64,000 nt of DNA from Bradyrhizobium cajani (lineage in GTDB: Bacteria; Pseudomonadota; Alphaproteobacteria; Rhizobiales; Xanthobacteraceae), in assembly GCF_009759665.1 (NCBI RefSeq), contig NZ_WQNE01000007.1:124001-188000 (forward strand), in the 5' to 3' direction. Under the pieces are notes generated by a model. It did not search any database and had not been told where the DNA came from. It was given only the letters and a program-made list of their open reading frames with translations. Below are positions 1 through 8,829 of the stretch, in pieces; within the stretch, counting starts at the first letter, position 1, and the number at the start of each line of letters is the position of its first letter. The translations under genes and the position numbers were made by a program.

Positions 1-246
1 AATGAGTCTGGGTGGGCCGATGACACCCACATGGAGGGCATCCCGCCGGCCGCGACTCGTCGCTGCAATAAAGCTTCGCAGCCGATGCCGTTCGGGGCCA
101 CGAAGGCTCTGCAGGAACAGCACGCTACTCTTCTGCTCGACCTGGATCTCTTGGTCAGCCGGCGCGGGCTGGATCGAGGCAGTATTTGCGCAGCCCCCCA
201 ATGTTGCTCCAATAACGATCGGGTAGCACAGATGTCCCAAAGTCAT
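1..246 (-). CDS. CpaD-like/Y4xK-type lipoprotein (partial, runs off window start)
   Basis: The reading frame starts at ATG 246 on the minus strand, 10 bp after the rhcC2 stop, and stays open to base 1, so only the first 82 codons are seen. It begins MTLGHLCYPIVIG and has a lipobox-like LGGC near residue 19, which suggests a lipid-anchored envelope protein. The later RGRRDALHVGVIGPP stretch is reminiscent of CpaD-family pilus assembly lipoproteins. Gene order ttsI - rhcC2 - this gene matches ttsI - y4xJ - y4xK on the NGR234 symbiotic plasmid (recalled, not searched). Role inferred: outer-membrane accessory to the secretin next door. It is probably cotranscribed with rhcC2 and ttsI. Confidence 0.6.
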   Translation of the reverse strand, partial: MTLGHLCYPIVIGATLGGCANTASIQPAPADQEIQVEQKSSVLFLQSLRGPERHRLRSFIAATSRGRRDALHVGVIGPPRLI

Positions 247-256
247 TTGGCGATCC

Positions 257-1705
257 TTATTCGATAATAAAGCCGGCGCTGCCGGTCAATCCTGGTGCGC
301 TGGCGCGGGGCGCATTGCGCTCTCGCGGCGGCCCTGCAACCGTGTTCGTCAAAATCCGCCCCGCGTCTGAGGGCGGTGAGATGCGGTCGCTCGGCGCACT
401 CATCCGGTTCGGATTCGGTACGGGCCGCACGATGTAGGGCGTGACAATAATGACCAACTCGGTTTCACGTTTTTGAAACGATGAGGAGCGAAAAAGCGCG
501 CCCAGGATCGGCACATCGCCGAGCCAGGGAAACTCGCCGATATCAGTGTTGAAGTTGCGCCTGATGAGGCCGCCGATTGCAAAGCTCTGACCGCTGGCGA
601 GCTCGACCACCGTGCTCGCCCGCCGAGTCGAGAGGGCAGGGACCGCCATGCCATTGATTTTGACTTCGCCTTCGCTCGACAATTCGCTGACTTCGGGCTT
701 CACACGGACATTGATTTGATTATTGTTGAGAACCGTCGGAACGAACTCGAGGCTCACGCCGAACTGGCGAAATTGGACGGAAACCTGCCGGTTGTCCTGC
801 ATCACCGGAATGGGGAATTCGCCGCCGGCGAGGAAGCTTGCGGCTTCGCCGGACATGGCCGTTAGATTCGGCTCAGCCAGGATTGAGGCGAGGTGCTCGC
901 TCGCGAGAGCGTCGAGAACAGCGCTCAGGTTGGTATTGCCGGCGCTAAACCCAATCCCGATCGTGCCGCCGCCGCCGGCCGCGCCGGACCCACCCCCTTT
1001 GCCGGTCACAAGGAAAGCGCCGTTTGGGCTCGAGGCCGTGAAGTTGATGTTGAGATCCTTGACGGCGCTGCGGGAGACTTCTGCCACCCGTACGCTGAGA
1101 TTCACCTGCAATGAGCCGGCGACCTGGATCTTGTTGACAACCAGCGCGCCCGCGCCAAGAAACTGCTCAGTGACCTTCCTGGCGGTCTCGACGACGTCGG
1201 CATTAGGCGCCGTACCGCTAAGGATCGCGCCGCGCGGGGTATAACTGACCTGAATTGGATAGTCGCCGACCTCGGCCTTAAGCGCAGCACGCAGATCCTC
1301 GATCGGTTGGGTGACGACAACACGTAGCTCGGCGAGAGCCTCTCCGTTGTCGTTCAGGGCAAACAGGCTCGTCCGTCCGGCCTTTTTGCCAAACACGAAA
1401 ATCGTGGTGTTCGATGGCGCCTGATAATCCGCAATCGCCGGGTCGGCTATAAAAATGCTCGCAGCCGGCCCGGTCAGATGAACTGTCTTGCCCTGTGAGG
1501 AGGTAAGGTTGATCGTGCCCGTGGTGCTGCCAGGCGCCGCACGTGGCGGTTCCCCTTTGCTATCGCGCCTTGTCTGAGCTGTGACAGCAAGCGGAAATAG
1601 CAGAGCGAGTGCGCACAGGACGTACCTGAGGCGGGGAAAAACGGCATAGTGCGAGCCGATGGCGATCATCGGCGGCTCGCCGGCGTCATTGTTAGCCACG
1701 TTCAA
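257..1705 (-). CDS. rhcC2: Secretin family protein, RhcC2/CpaC type
   Basis: A 482-residue outer-membrane secretin. An N-terminal hydrophobic segment (about residues 27-43, ending AVTAQ) is a signal peptide. A pilus-assembly-type N domain follows (about 60-135, with FVFGKKAGRTSLFAL), then a BON-like segment (about 140-195, SGTAPNADVVETA). The secretin core runs from about 200 to 430 (VRVAEVSR, LAEPNLTAMSGEAASFLAGGEFPIPV, VELASGQSFAIGGL, VPILGALFRS), ending in a proline-rich tail. The architecture is that of CpaC/RcpA, but its place directly behind ttsI (27-bp gap) and before a Y4xK-like lipoprotein fits the RhcC2 (y4xJ) secretin linked to rhizobial type III secretion. The first ATG at 1705 gives a good signal peptide; an internal Met at residue 13 is an alternative start. 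Confidence 0.75.
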   Translation of the reverse strand: MNVANNDAGEPPMIAIGSHYAVFPRLRYVLCALALLFPLAVTAQTRRDSKGEPPRAAPGSTTGTINLTSSQGKTVHLTGPAASIFIADPAIADYQAPSNTTIFVFGKKAGRTSLFALNDNGEALAELRVVVTQPIEDLRAALKAEVGDYPIQVSYTPRGAILSGTAPNADVVETARKVTEQFLGAGALVVNKIQVAGSLQVNLSVRVAEVSRSAVKDLNINFTASSPNGAFLVTGKGGGSGAAGGGGTIGIGFSAGNTNLSAVLDALASEHLASILAEPNLTAMSGEAASFLAGGEFPIPVMQDNRQVSVQFRQFGVSLEFVPTVLNNNQINVRVKPEVSELSSEGEVKINGMAVPALSTRRASTVVELASGQSFAIGGLIRRNFNTDIGEFPWLGDVPILGALFRSSSFQKRETELVIIVTPYIVRPVPNPNRMSAPSDRISPPSDAGRILTNTVAGPPRERNAPRASAPGLTGSAGFIIE

Positions 1706-1732
1706 GGGAGTGCTGCTTTCAAGTTCGATCGG

Positions 1733-2422
1733 CTAGGCAGCCGATGCTGCGCCGATGAGTTCGAGGGTGTAACCGACACCACGCGCGGTCTTGATCCTCA
1801 GCGTTGCGCCCGCTTGGCTCAAGTGCGTGCGTAAGCGATAAATTCCGACTTCCAGCGCGTTGGTCGAGACCTCATCGTCAAATGCATACAAGCTATCTTC
1901 GAGCGATGCGCGCGGCACGGTACGGCCCGCGCGGTTGAGCAGATGTTCAAGAATGCACACTTCGCGGCGCGCAATTCTCAGTATTCGACCACCGATCGAG
2001 ACTTGTCTTGCGATCGGATCGAAATGCAGATTCCCGAATGTCACAACCGGCGCCATCATTTGCGTTGACCGTCGCAAAATGGCTCGCATGCGGGCAATGA
2101 GTTCGTCGATAGACACGGGCTTGGGCAGAAAATCATCCGCGCCCGCATTGAAGATCGCAATCCGCCGGCTAAGATCATTGAGACCGCTCATCATCATAGC
2201 CGGCATTGATCGTCCCTCGCGCCGCAACTGCTTCAGCCAGTCCAATCCGTCTCCATCGGGCAAAGCCGATTCGAGCAGGACCATGTGGTAGTTCGCGCAA
2301 TCGAGCGCGGCCGCCGCCTCATCCAGCGTGCGGGTCACGTCGACGGCGAAGCCACAATTTAAGAGCGCTTCCTTCACGTCGCGGGCAAAGTCCGCATGAT
2401 GATCAACCAAGAGAATTCGCAT
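1733..2422 (-). CDS. ttsI: TtsI, type III secretion transcriptional activator (OmpR-like)
   Basis: A 229-residue protein with a receiver domain (about 1-118) and an OmpR/PhoB winged helix (about 125-222; RIARREVCILEHLLNRAG and KTARGVGYTLEL). The receiver keeps Asp7 and the FLPKP lysine, but the phospho-acceptor Asp is Glu51 (VLLESALPDGDG). The same change is described for rhizobial TtsI, which is thought to act without phosphorylation. TtsI is the known activator of tts boxes in front of type III secretion and effector genes, and four candidate boxes lie in this window. It is the first gene of a minus-strand unit with rhcC2. A nod box lies about 1.5 kb upstream, consistent with NodD/flavonoid control. 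ATG start at 2422. Confidence 0.93.
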   Translation of the reverse strand: MRILLVDHHADFARDVKEALLNCGFAVDVTRTLDEAAAALDCANYHMVLLESALPDGDGLDWLKQLRREGRSMPAMMMSGLNDLSRRIAIFNAGADDFLPKPVSIDELIARMRAILRRSTQMMAPVVTFGNLHFDPIARQVSIGGRILRIARREVCILEHLLNRAGRTVPRASLEDSLYAFDDEVSTNALEVGIYRLRTHLSQAGATLRIKTARGVGYTLELIGAASAA

Positions 2423-3964
2423 TCATCTCCTCTCGTCCGTCCTCGGCAGGACTTGAGCGTGTCACGCTGACCATGAGATTCGGCGGAACCCAGAGGCTGC
2501 CGCTTTGGCGTGAATTCGAAAAATCGTAAACGACACGCAAGACGTTGCTGGCGGGCGACCCATGTCTGCGCGTCCATCGTCATCGGATAGGCGGCGGCCG
2601 GCGGCGGATCGCCTGTGCGGGCGGGCGCGTTTCAAAATTTCCCTTACGCCGGCCAGAGCTCTGCAAGCTCTCACGAAGCCAAGAGTCCTGGCCGCGCGCT
2701 GATGCATCTGTAGGCCGAGCATAGCCGCGCCTGCACGCACTACACGAGCGCCTGCAGTAGCGATCGCGCCAAACCGCCCGAACGAAACGAAAGCGCAGGC
2801 GAGAGCGGCTGTATTTGCCGCCGAACAGACTTGCGAAACCGACATTGGAAACTCCCCAAGTTCGCCTTGACCGCGGTCAGTCCTGCAAGGCTGTTGAGCC
2901 CGTAGTGTCGTCAAGTCACGACAACGCAATTTTTCCGCGTTTGAAGGCACGCACTATGCATCGGCCAATGGCTGGAAAAGGCCAACATGCGACGAAACGA
3001 TCAACACGCCCATCTGCGGGATAGACATCCTCTCGCTAGCCGGTGATAGCCAAGCACGGCGTCAACTGTCCCGAAGTTCGGTCGCTCCGGAGACGTTCTC
3101 CGCCGCGGTCGAGCGAATGGTGCGAACGAAGGGCAGATTGAGCCCGGCGTTGCTGTCTGGCATTGTCTCAGCTGGTTGCGCCGCCTCCGTTTCGTCAGAC
3201 AGAGTGAACGGCGCAGGAATGATCTAATCTCAAGCTTGGACTCGGCCTGTGCTCGGCATAGGTGAAATAGCGATTGCCCGCGTTGTTCTCGCGCGCTGGA
3301 TCCTGGTCTGGCTGCGAGAAGGACGCTGCGTCCTGCGCTCACAGAGCAGATAAGCGACGTAAGCTCTGAAGGGGAGCAGTCGAGTAGTGTGGCGAGGCGG
3401 ATCGGCTGAGCATGGAGGTTTTGAGACGTTCGCAATTGTTGCTACCTGTCAGGAACAGTTCACGCGAGCGGATTCTGTCGCGAGACTGTCGGAAATCCTA
3501 CAATCTGACGCTGCGGGAGATTCAAGTGCCTTTAAAGGCTCCTTGTAGCGGTGCCCTCAAATTCAAAATCGTTGTGAGGCAACGGCGACACAGTTCGGCC
3601 ATGCCGTTGACCTGCGCGTGGCAGTCGGTCTCGCTCTGTCCAACGTCGTGAACATTTGTCCGTCCAATTGAGCGTAGCGCCAGAAACCCTTTGAAGTGCG
3701 CGAAGAGGCAGTCGTTCTTACTAAGCTTTGGGTGAGCCATGACCCTAGGATCGGGCGATCCGATCCGCCTCATACGTGGCAATTTAGCGGGAAGACCGTG
3801 GCGAGGCGCGGGATGCGTCCATGTGACGATAGGAGCTAACGTCCGAGATGCAGACGGCCGATCGCGCGAGCCAAGTTGTTCGGCAAGGGACTGAGGAGAG
3901 AATCGATTGCCAGACGTCAAATGCGGCCTCCATACATTGCGATCGACTATGGGGCTCTTAGGCG
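2423..3964. other. Gene-poor stretch between nod box and ttsI
   Basis: No convincing protein-coding frame was found on either strand; the open frames here have arginine/serine-rich shadow composition. If the nod box at 3965-4013 drives ttsI, this would be an unusually long leader of about 1.5 kb. Confidence 0.5.
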
Positions 3965-4013
3965 TGCTCGGCAAAATCGATTGTTTTGATGGAACACATC
4001 CAGGTGGCGGATC
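3965..4013 (-). promoter_or_regulatory. nod box upstream of ttsI
   Basis: Read on the minus strand, the 49-bp consensus for NodD binding is matched over its length. The core ATCAAAACAATCGATTTT is perfect, preceded by CACCTGGATG, with a weaker 5' ATCCGC and 3' GCCGAGC. It points toward ttsI. A nod box ahead of ttsI is the known link between flavonoid sensing and type III secretion in rhizobia. Confidence 0.88.
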
Positions 4014-4459
4014 GGCCGTACTGCAACAGCGCCGCTTGCTGCGGACCAGTGAATACCTGATAGGATCGCCGCCGAAATACCTGTTGGTTGGCCGCGCGGT
4101 TAATGTCAGGCCGGGCTAGCTAAGGCGGGGCAGCGTTCAGCGGCTTACCTCGCCGGCCAACCGTGGTGGCAGCTAACAAATTGATGCCGGGCGATGTCAC
4201 AACGCAGCCAAGGCGCCAGGATGCTCCAACAAGCGCGCAGGGGAGAGAGGATGGTCCGGCGTCCCCGCGTCCGTCGGTGCTGTATCTTCCGGCGCAGCTC
4301 TCAACCGCTGTACCGCTCGATCGGCGCATTGATCGGGTCATCCGTCACCCCGCCATTATGCTCAAGCTGTTATGCGTGAGGCGGAGCTGGTGCGCTGTTT
4401 TCCAGTTCTTCCTGCTTGAACGCCAACGAACCTGCCAAATGGCGCAGTCGACAGACGAT

Positions 4460-5077
4460 CTACTCATTGCTCTCGCGGTTATAGGGATTTGCTTCGCTAG
4501 CGGTCCGGTAGCTTTCCAAATTGCCGCCCAGGAACAGGCGATCGGTTCCTCGGGCTGGCGTTCTGCCCAGTGAGCACATCAAATCGACGTCCTCATCGAT
4601 GTTGTCCTGATCTTCGGCATTCATTCCAAGCCCAATGCTACTCAGCACGCCGTCGGTGGTCCAGACAGTTGGCTTCGGTACCGTGTAGGTGTGCAGCGCG
4701 TCCGCATTGTTGGCGATCGCTCTCGCCCAAGGATCGCGAGAAACGGCGAGTTTTGCCGGATCCTCGACAACGATACGAAGGGGAATGCTGTTGTCTTGGC
4801 GCGCATATGCCAGCTCGGTCCATAGGATACCGCTCCAGAGGATCTCCAACGGAAGAATGATCCCGAGCCGTGGTGCGGACATGCGGTATTGCGCTCGTGT
4901 TTTCTTCCATGCGTGGCTTGCAATCATTGCCCTCATTCTGAAAACGCCGCAGTGTGACATATGACGACCCCGCCACCTCGTCGAATAGGCGGTCCCGATC
5001 GACAGGAGCTGCGGTCGCCGATGATCAATGTGCTGTTTGTTTCTCGGCAAGGTCGATCTCTTTCCGAAGCGCTTCAA
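4460..5077 (-). CDS. Hypothetical protein downstream of a tts-box gene
   Basis: A 205-codon frame whose only start at the full length is a TTG overlapping the stop of the upstream tts-box gene (TTGA). It may be translationally coupled, or the second half of one effector gene split by a frameshift. The first 60 residues look like out-of-frame sequence. The C-terminal 110 residues look like real protein (acidic, with NAEDQDNIDEDVDLM). A hydrophobic stretch (LGIILPLEILWSGILW) lies near residue 72. I do not recognise the family. Internal Met codons at residues 40, 48 and 51 are alternative starts. Confidence 0.3.
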   Translation of the reverse strand: MKRFGKRSTLPRNKQHIDHRRPQLLSIGTAYSTRWRGRHMSHCGVFRMRAMIASHAWKKTRAQYRMSAPRLGIILPLEILWSGILWTELAYARQDNSIPLRIVVEDPAKLAVSRDPWARAIANNADALHTYTVPKPTVWTTDGVLSSIGLGMNAEDQDNIDEDVDLMCSLGRTPARGTDRLFLGGNLESYRTASEANPYNRESNE

Positions 5078-5424
5078 GAGTGGCGCCTGTCAGTGTTGCG
5101 GCAACCTGAGTGCGTGCGCTGACAATGATGAGACTGGATAGCGACTAATTTCCGGATCACCTCGTTTGGCGCAGACGACGACGTGGAAACCGCGTGATTT
5201 GCCTCTAAGGAGACTGAATCCGAGGTCGGGTAGACCGAACATGAGTCGTTTAGATCCAAGTCATTCAGCTGCTGCTCAAAGCTTTCTTGATCTTCTGAAC
5301 TGTGTGCCGGTGCGCCGGTCTGTGCGTTAAGCTCGTCCGATTGCCAGTCGACACTGTGCGAGTGCTGCAGCGCGTCGTGAACCTCAAAGGGAGTGTCTGC
5401 GGCATTCCGCGGATCAACACTCAT
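5074..5424 (-). CDS. Candidate type III effector, N-terminal part, under a tts box
   Basis: A 116-residue frame starting at ATG 5424 with a good ribosome site (AGGGAGAG). A well-matched tts box begins about 50 bp upstream, so TtsI control is likely. The first 80 residues are polar and rich in Ser, Gln, Asp and Glu (e.g. SSEDQESFEQQLNDLDLND), as expected of a secreted, disordered effector N terminus. The last 25 residues turn basic and His/Arg/Cys-rich, as if the frame had shifted. The next frame starts at the overlapping stop, so the ancestral gene may have spanned both. No family was recognised. Confidence 0.5.
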   Translation of the reverse strand: MSVDPRNAADTPFEVHDALQHSHSVDWQSDELNAQTGAPAHSSEDQESFEQQLNDLDLNDSCSVYPTSDSVSLEANHAVSTSSSAPNEVIRKLVAIQSHHCQRTHSGCRNTDRRHS

Positions 5425-5464
5425 TTCTCTCTCTCCCTTCGAGTGCCGGCTGTCGGCGTAGATT

Positions 5465-5495
5465 GTTGCAGGTGCTTCTTTCGAGAAGCTGACGG
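5465..5495 (-). promoter_or_regulatory. tts box (TtsI binding site)
   Basis: On the minus strand the site reads GTCAGCTTCTCGAAAGAA (5493 down to 5476) followed by GCACC, a near-perfect match to the rhizobial tts box core GTCAGCTTnTCGAAAGCT. It lies about 50 bp before the start at 5424. Confidence 0.88.
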
Positions 5496-6136
5496 ACCAG
5501 GAAGGAAGCCATTTAGGTTTAGCCTTTTGAGGGATGCCGAATAGGGTCAGTCAGTGAAGCGAGCGGTCAGCTGGCGGAAGCCGCCCAAAGCAACGGATCA
5601 ATTGTCGGTGCCGCCTTGTGTCTTCTGGTATTGCTGTTTCGACTAGGCCGAGATCGGGCGCCTTGACGGAGCTTGATCCGACCGCCGCGTCAGGTTCGCT
5701 CCACCACTTCATTGCGGACCCGTCGTCCAGGGCAGACAGTCCTAGCACATATCAAGATGGACAAGCTGGCGCATGCGGCTGGTCGGAGTGTTCTTTCGGA
5801 GATCGTCTGCTTATGCAGCAAATGTGAGAACTGCATGCTCTCGGTCGTTGGACCTGCGATGGAGGAGTGAGATCGGTTGCCGTTTTGTGGTTTCCAAGCG
5901 GCAGACGCTCGATCAGATCGTTCTAGTCGACGTCGCGCGAGGCTAAGCCACTTCCGCAAACCTGACATACGAGGTCGTGATGTCAGAATAGCCATCACAA
6001 CTACTTGCGCCTGGTTGCGACAGGATGTTTTTGTCGCAGGCGCGAGCGCGCTTGATGTCTGAAATCAGCCAAACGGTTTGCGAGCACGACGTCTTGAAAA
6101 ATGAGATCTGTGGTACTTATCGAGGGAGAAGAGCAT
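5496..6136. other. Intergenic region, nothing recognised
   Basis: Divergent spacer between the tts-box gene and the VirK-like gene. No coding frame, RNA gene or repeat was identified. Confidence 0.4.
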
Positions 6137-6577
6137 ATGAAGTGTACTGGCATAGGAGTGACGATCCTGTTGTCCTTGCTTTCGGCCGCAAGCGTGAGCG
6201 CGCTGGCGAGAGCCGATGAGCCCTCGCCGAAATACACCGAGGTGCTCAATGCCCTGCAGGCCGGGAAGAATGTGAAGCTCATACTGGACATGAGCCGCTG
6301 TACCACCGCGGAGGCTGGCAAGCCTGCGTCGGCGACGCAGGCCGGTCTGGTCATCAATGCCTTCAGGGTGACCGCCCAGAACGGCATCAGCTTCGCCAAT
6401 GCGCACCAAACGGTCGACAGCTCCGGACATGCCGTGACCGAGTACATCCGCCATAGCCTCAGCCGCGAAGGCAAGCTGACGGTGCGAGCCTCGAAGCTGG
6501 TCGTCGGGACCACCGAACTCGTGTACCAGGGCGAATTCATCTGCGAACTGCCGGATGGCGCAAAGTTCATCTGGTAA
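6137..6577 (+). CDS. VirK-family secreted protein
   Basis: About 146 residues from ATG 6137, which has a strong ribosome site (GGGAGAAGAG). The upstream in-frame ATG at 6101 would add 12 residues before the signal peptide and is less likely. The signal peptide runs MKCTGIGVTILLSLLSAA to a likely cut near ALARA-DE. The mature part (LNALQAGKNVKLILDMSRCT, then TEYIRHSLSREGKLTVR and GEFICELPDGAKF) has the layout of the VirK family (Agrobacterium virulence VirK and rhizobial homologues), with two Cys that could pair. Expected in the periplasm; the exact function of the family is unknown. No tts or nod box is seen directly upstream. Confidence 0.8.
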   Translation: MKCTGIGVTILLSLLSAASVSALARADEPSPKYTEVLNALQAGKNVKLILDMSRCTTAEAGKPASATQAGLVINAFRVTAQNGISFANAHQTVDSSGHAVTEYIRHSLSREGKLTVRASKLVVGTTELVYQGEFICELPDGAKFIW

Positions 6578-7268
6578 CGAAGAGCACAGGACAGGGGAAT
6601 GCGCTTCGAAGGCTTGATACTTTAATCGTGTGGACACCTTCGCAAGCCATCACACGGATCGTTTCGATCGCCAGGAACGGCCAGAGTGTTTCTGGCCGTC
6701 TTTTCGTCGGAAGAGGCATCGAGTTGCACGAACTTGCTGCAGTTCGATCAAGGCAACTTACGAGGGCCGTCGATCTCGATTCGATCTCAGTGATTGGAAG
6801 ATCGGCGGATCAGGCTATCGTGTATGGGTTGGAGCAAGGCCTCTCAGTTGAACGCTCCAGATTGGCTCGCCAAGATATGTCCGCACGCCGTCCGCGCTTG
6901 TGATGACATTACTTCCATCCCGTCAAGCCACGAGCCCGTGTTGATGACGCTCGTCCCTCGGCCACCAGGATGCACTCGTGTCTTGCATCCCGCGTCTTTT
7001 CGGATCCTTTCACCTGAAACCTCCGTGCTGCCGAATGCGGCCATATCGGATTGAACCATCCCGCTTAAGATCATGCTGGGACTGGCGGCCGGGGGTTTGC
7101 TCGCCGCTAAAATTGTCGGTCGGACTCAGTTCTAAACTCTCTGAAAGCAAACGATCGACGTGGTTTCGCGAGCTTGAGCAGCTGTCCGAGGTGCCGACGA
7201 GCACCTCGTTCAGCCAAATTGCGGCCGATGGAAGAGAAGGACCCGGCCTCCGGGTAGGCTTTCGGCCG
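6578..7268. other. Intergenic region, nothing recognised
   Basis: No supported gene. The left end of the neighbouring effector remnant may extend a little into it: past the stop at 7269 the minus strand still encodes RPKAYPEAG, which resembles the C-terminal RAYKAELAEGG of the homologue at 27.7 kb. Confidence 0.35.
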
Positions 7269-8063
7269 TTAGGGCTGACTATGGATCAGAAAACGGGTCA
7301 TTGGGACCTCTTGGCTCGGCAGAAAGCCCAGGTTTTGAAGCATATCGATCACGACAGGCGAAGCCTCTTGGGGGCCGTGCCTCCAGTCGTCGCCCAACAA
7401 CTCTCCGAGTTCAGGCACTTGCGGGGACGGCTGATGGCCCGATCCCGGTGCGGCAGACGGCAGTGGAATGTTTGGCACCAGCGCCAAAGGAGCGTCCTTT
7501 CGCACGAACGAGGAGAGCGGATTAAAGCCAGGTGCAAGGCCGCCGTAGGCATGCGGGGGAGCCGTCGGCGTTACAAGCGCAGCTTCACCCGGCAAAGCGA
7601 GCCTCGGGTGATGAATGAGTTGGACGTCGTCGGATCCTCTCGGTCCCAACACGGCCGTGTAGCGATCCCCGCCAATCTCATAGTTCATGACCGGATGTTC
7701 TCCATTAGGCAAGAAGTCCCACTTGCCCAACGTGGAAAGCAACATTTCGGGGGGCAGCTGGGTGCCATGATAAAAATCCATGGGCACGGCGAACGAAACA
7801 TCAAACGTATCGGCGATAGCAGGAGACCGCAGATGTATGAGTTGAACATCATTGCGCCCACGCGGTCCTAGCACGGCCGTATAGCGTTCACCGTGAATGT
7901 CGTAGGTCTTTACCCGCTGTGCTGCATCCGGCAACAGACCCCAGCGGCTGAGCCTGGAGCGCATCATATTCAGCGCGGCCTGGGTGCCATGGGAGAAATC
8001 CTCGGGAACGGCGAAAGAGGCATCAAAGCTCTCGGGTAGTGCAGAAGAGAGTTCAGCTTCCAA
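7269..8063 (-). pseudogene. C-terminal fragment of repeat-type effector (two repeats plus a degenerate third)
   Basis: A 264-codon frame that starts directly after a stop with only a TTG as a possible start, and has no tts box in front. It holds two tandem units of about 60-75 residues, each built as SFAVPxDFxHGTQ ... LPxxxxxVxxYxIxGxRYTAVLGPRG ... DVQLIH. A degenerate third unit (WRHGPQEASPVVIDMLQNLGFLPSQ) is cut by a stop; homology to the terminal unit of the 27.7-kb protein seems to continue beyond it. Compared with the relatives at 27.7 and 40.3 kb it lacks the polar N-terminal secretion region, so it is probably a dead remnant. Function of the repeat is unknown. Confidence 0.65.
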
Positions 8064-8826
8064 GCGTTGCCTTTAACAAGGCATCGAGAATCTGGAATAT
8101 TTCATCGCATTATTGGATGGTTGGCTTGGCGCGGCCTTATTGATGGGATGTCGCTTTGCAACGGGGCAGCAAGCGGGTGATCAACAATGTCGCGCCAAAT
8201 CTCTCTGTGTTTCTCGAACGCATCAATTCATGTCATTCGCTTCGAGCCGCCGCTGCCCAGTTGAAGCCGCTGCAATCAGGCAGCGCGTGCTTCGGTGAGC
8301 CCGATCAGAAGCCATTAGGCATCGCAATAGAAGAGGATGCCAACGGACGATAGTAGATTGAAATACTCAACTATTGCGTTTGCATGCTCTCGACCTCTAC
8401 AGATCCTTCTAGCTTGAGCCTTTCTTGCCCGGTCGGGAGTCCAAATGTTTCGATCGGCGAATGGGCATCCAAAACACCTTCCTGAAAAGGAGCTGGCTAC
8501 TTGATGAATTCTGGAGAGCCGATGTGAGTGTACTCGTGTGGAATCAACTGGGCGCTGGAAGTGGGCTGTACGCACGTCGGCGTCAATCGGGGGCCAGCGT
8601 CGCCGAAGCTCTTCTCGGCGGCTCCCGCTTGGACAACATGACAGGACGTAGCCAAAGCTTCTTTGGTGACATTGCTCTAGCATCAGCCAACTGTTTGTTG
8701 TCTATCCCACAAATCGGATGCGGAGGCACATTCAGGGTGAGCTTGCGCGAAAAGGCAGGCTCGCTGCCGAGATCAACTTGTCCAGAAGGTCCGCCAAACG
8801 GCTCAGAGGCCGCCGCATGAGGGCCT
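8064..8826. other. Intergenic region, nothing recognised
   Basis: No start or N-terminal region for the effector fragment was found here, and no tts box. One minus-strand frame (8583-8849) looks partly protein-like but could not be assigned. Confidence 0.35.
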
Positions 8827-8829
8827 GTG

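Noticed and set aside
2877..2900. tts-box-like GTCAGTCCTGCAAGGCTG
   Set aside because: Too many mismatches in the core and no plausible gene downstream.
4460..5424. Naming the tts-box gene near ttsI as nopL or another known Nop
   Set aside because: Position near ttsI is suggestive, but the sequence lacks the Ser-Pro-rich pattern I would expect, so no name is given.
5563..5585. tts-box-like GTCAGCTGGCGGAAGCC
   Set aside because: One base short between the GTCAGCT and AAGC halves, with no TCG core and no gene downstream in that orientation.
6978..7871. 297-codon plus-strand open frame
   Set aside because: Antisense to the effector fragment; its composition (Arg/Ser/His-rich) is that of a shadow frame, while the minus strand carries recognisable repeats.
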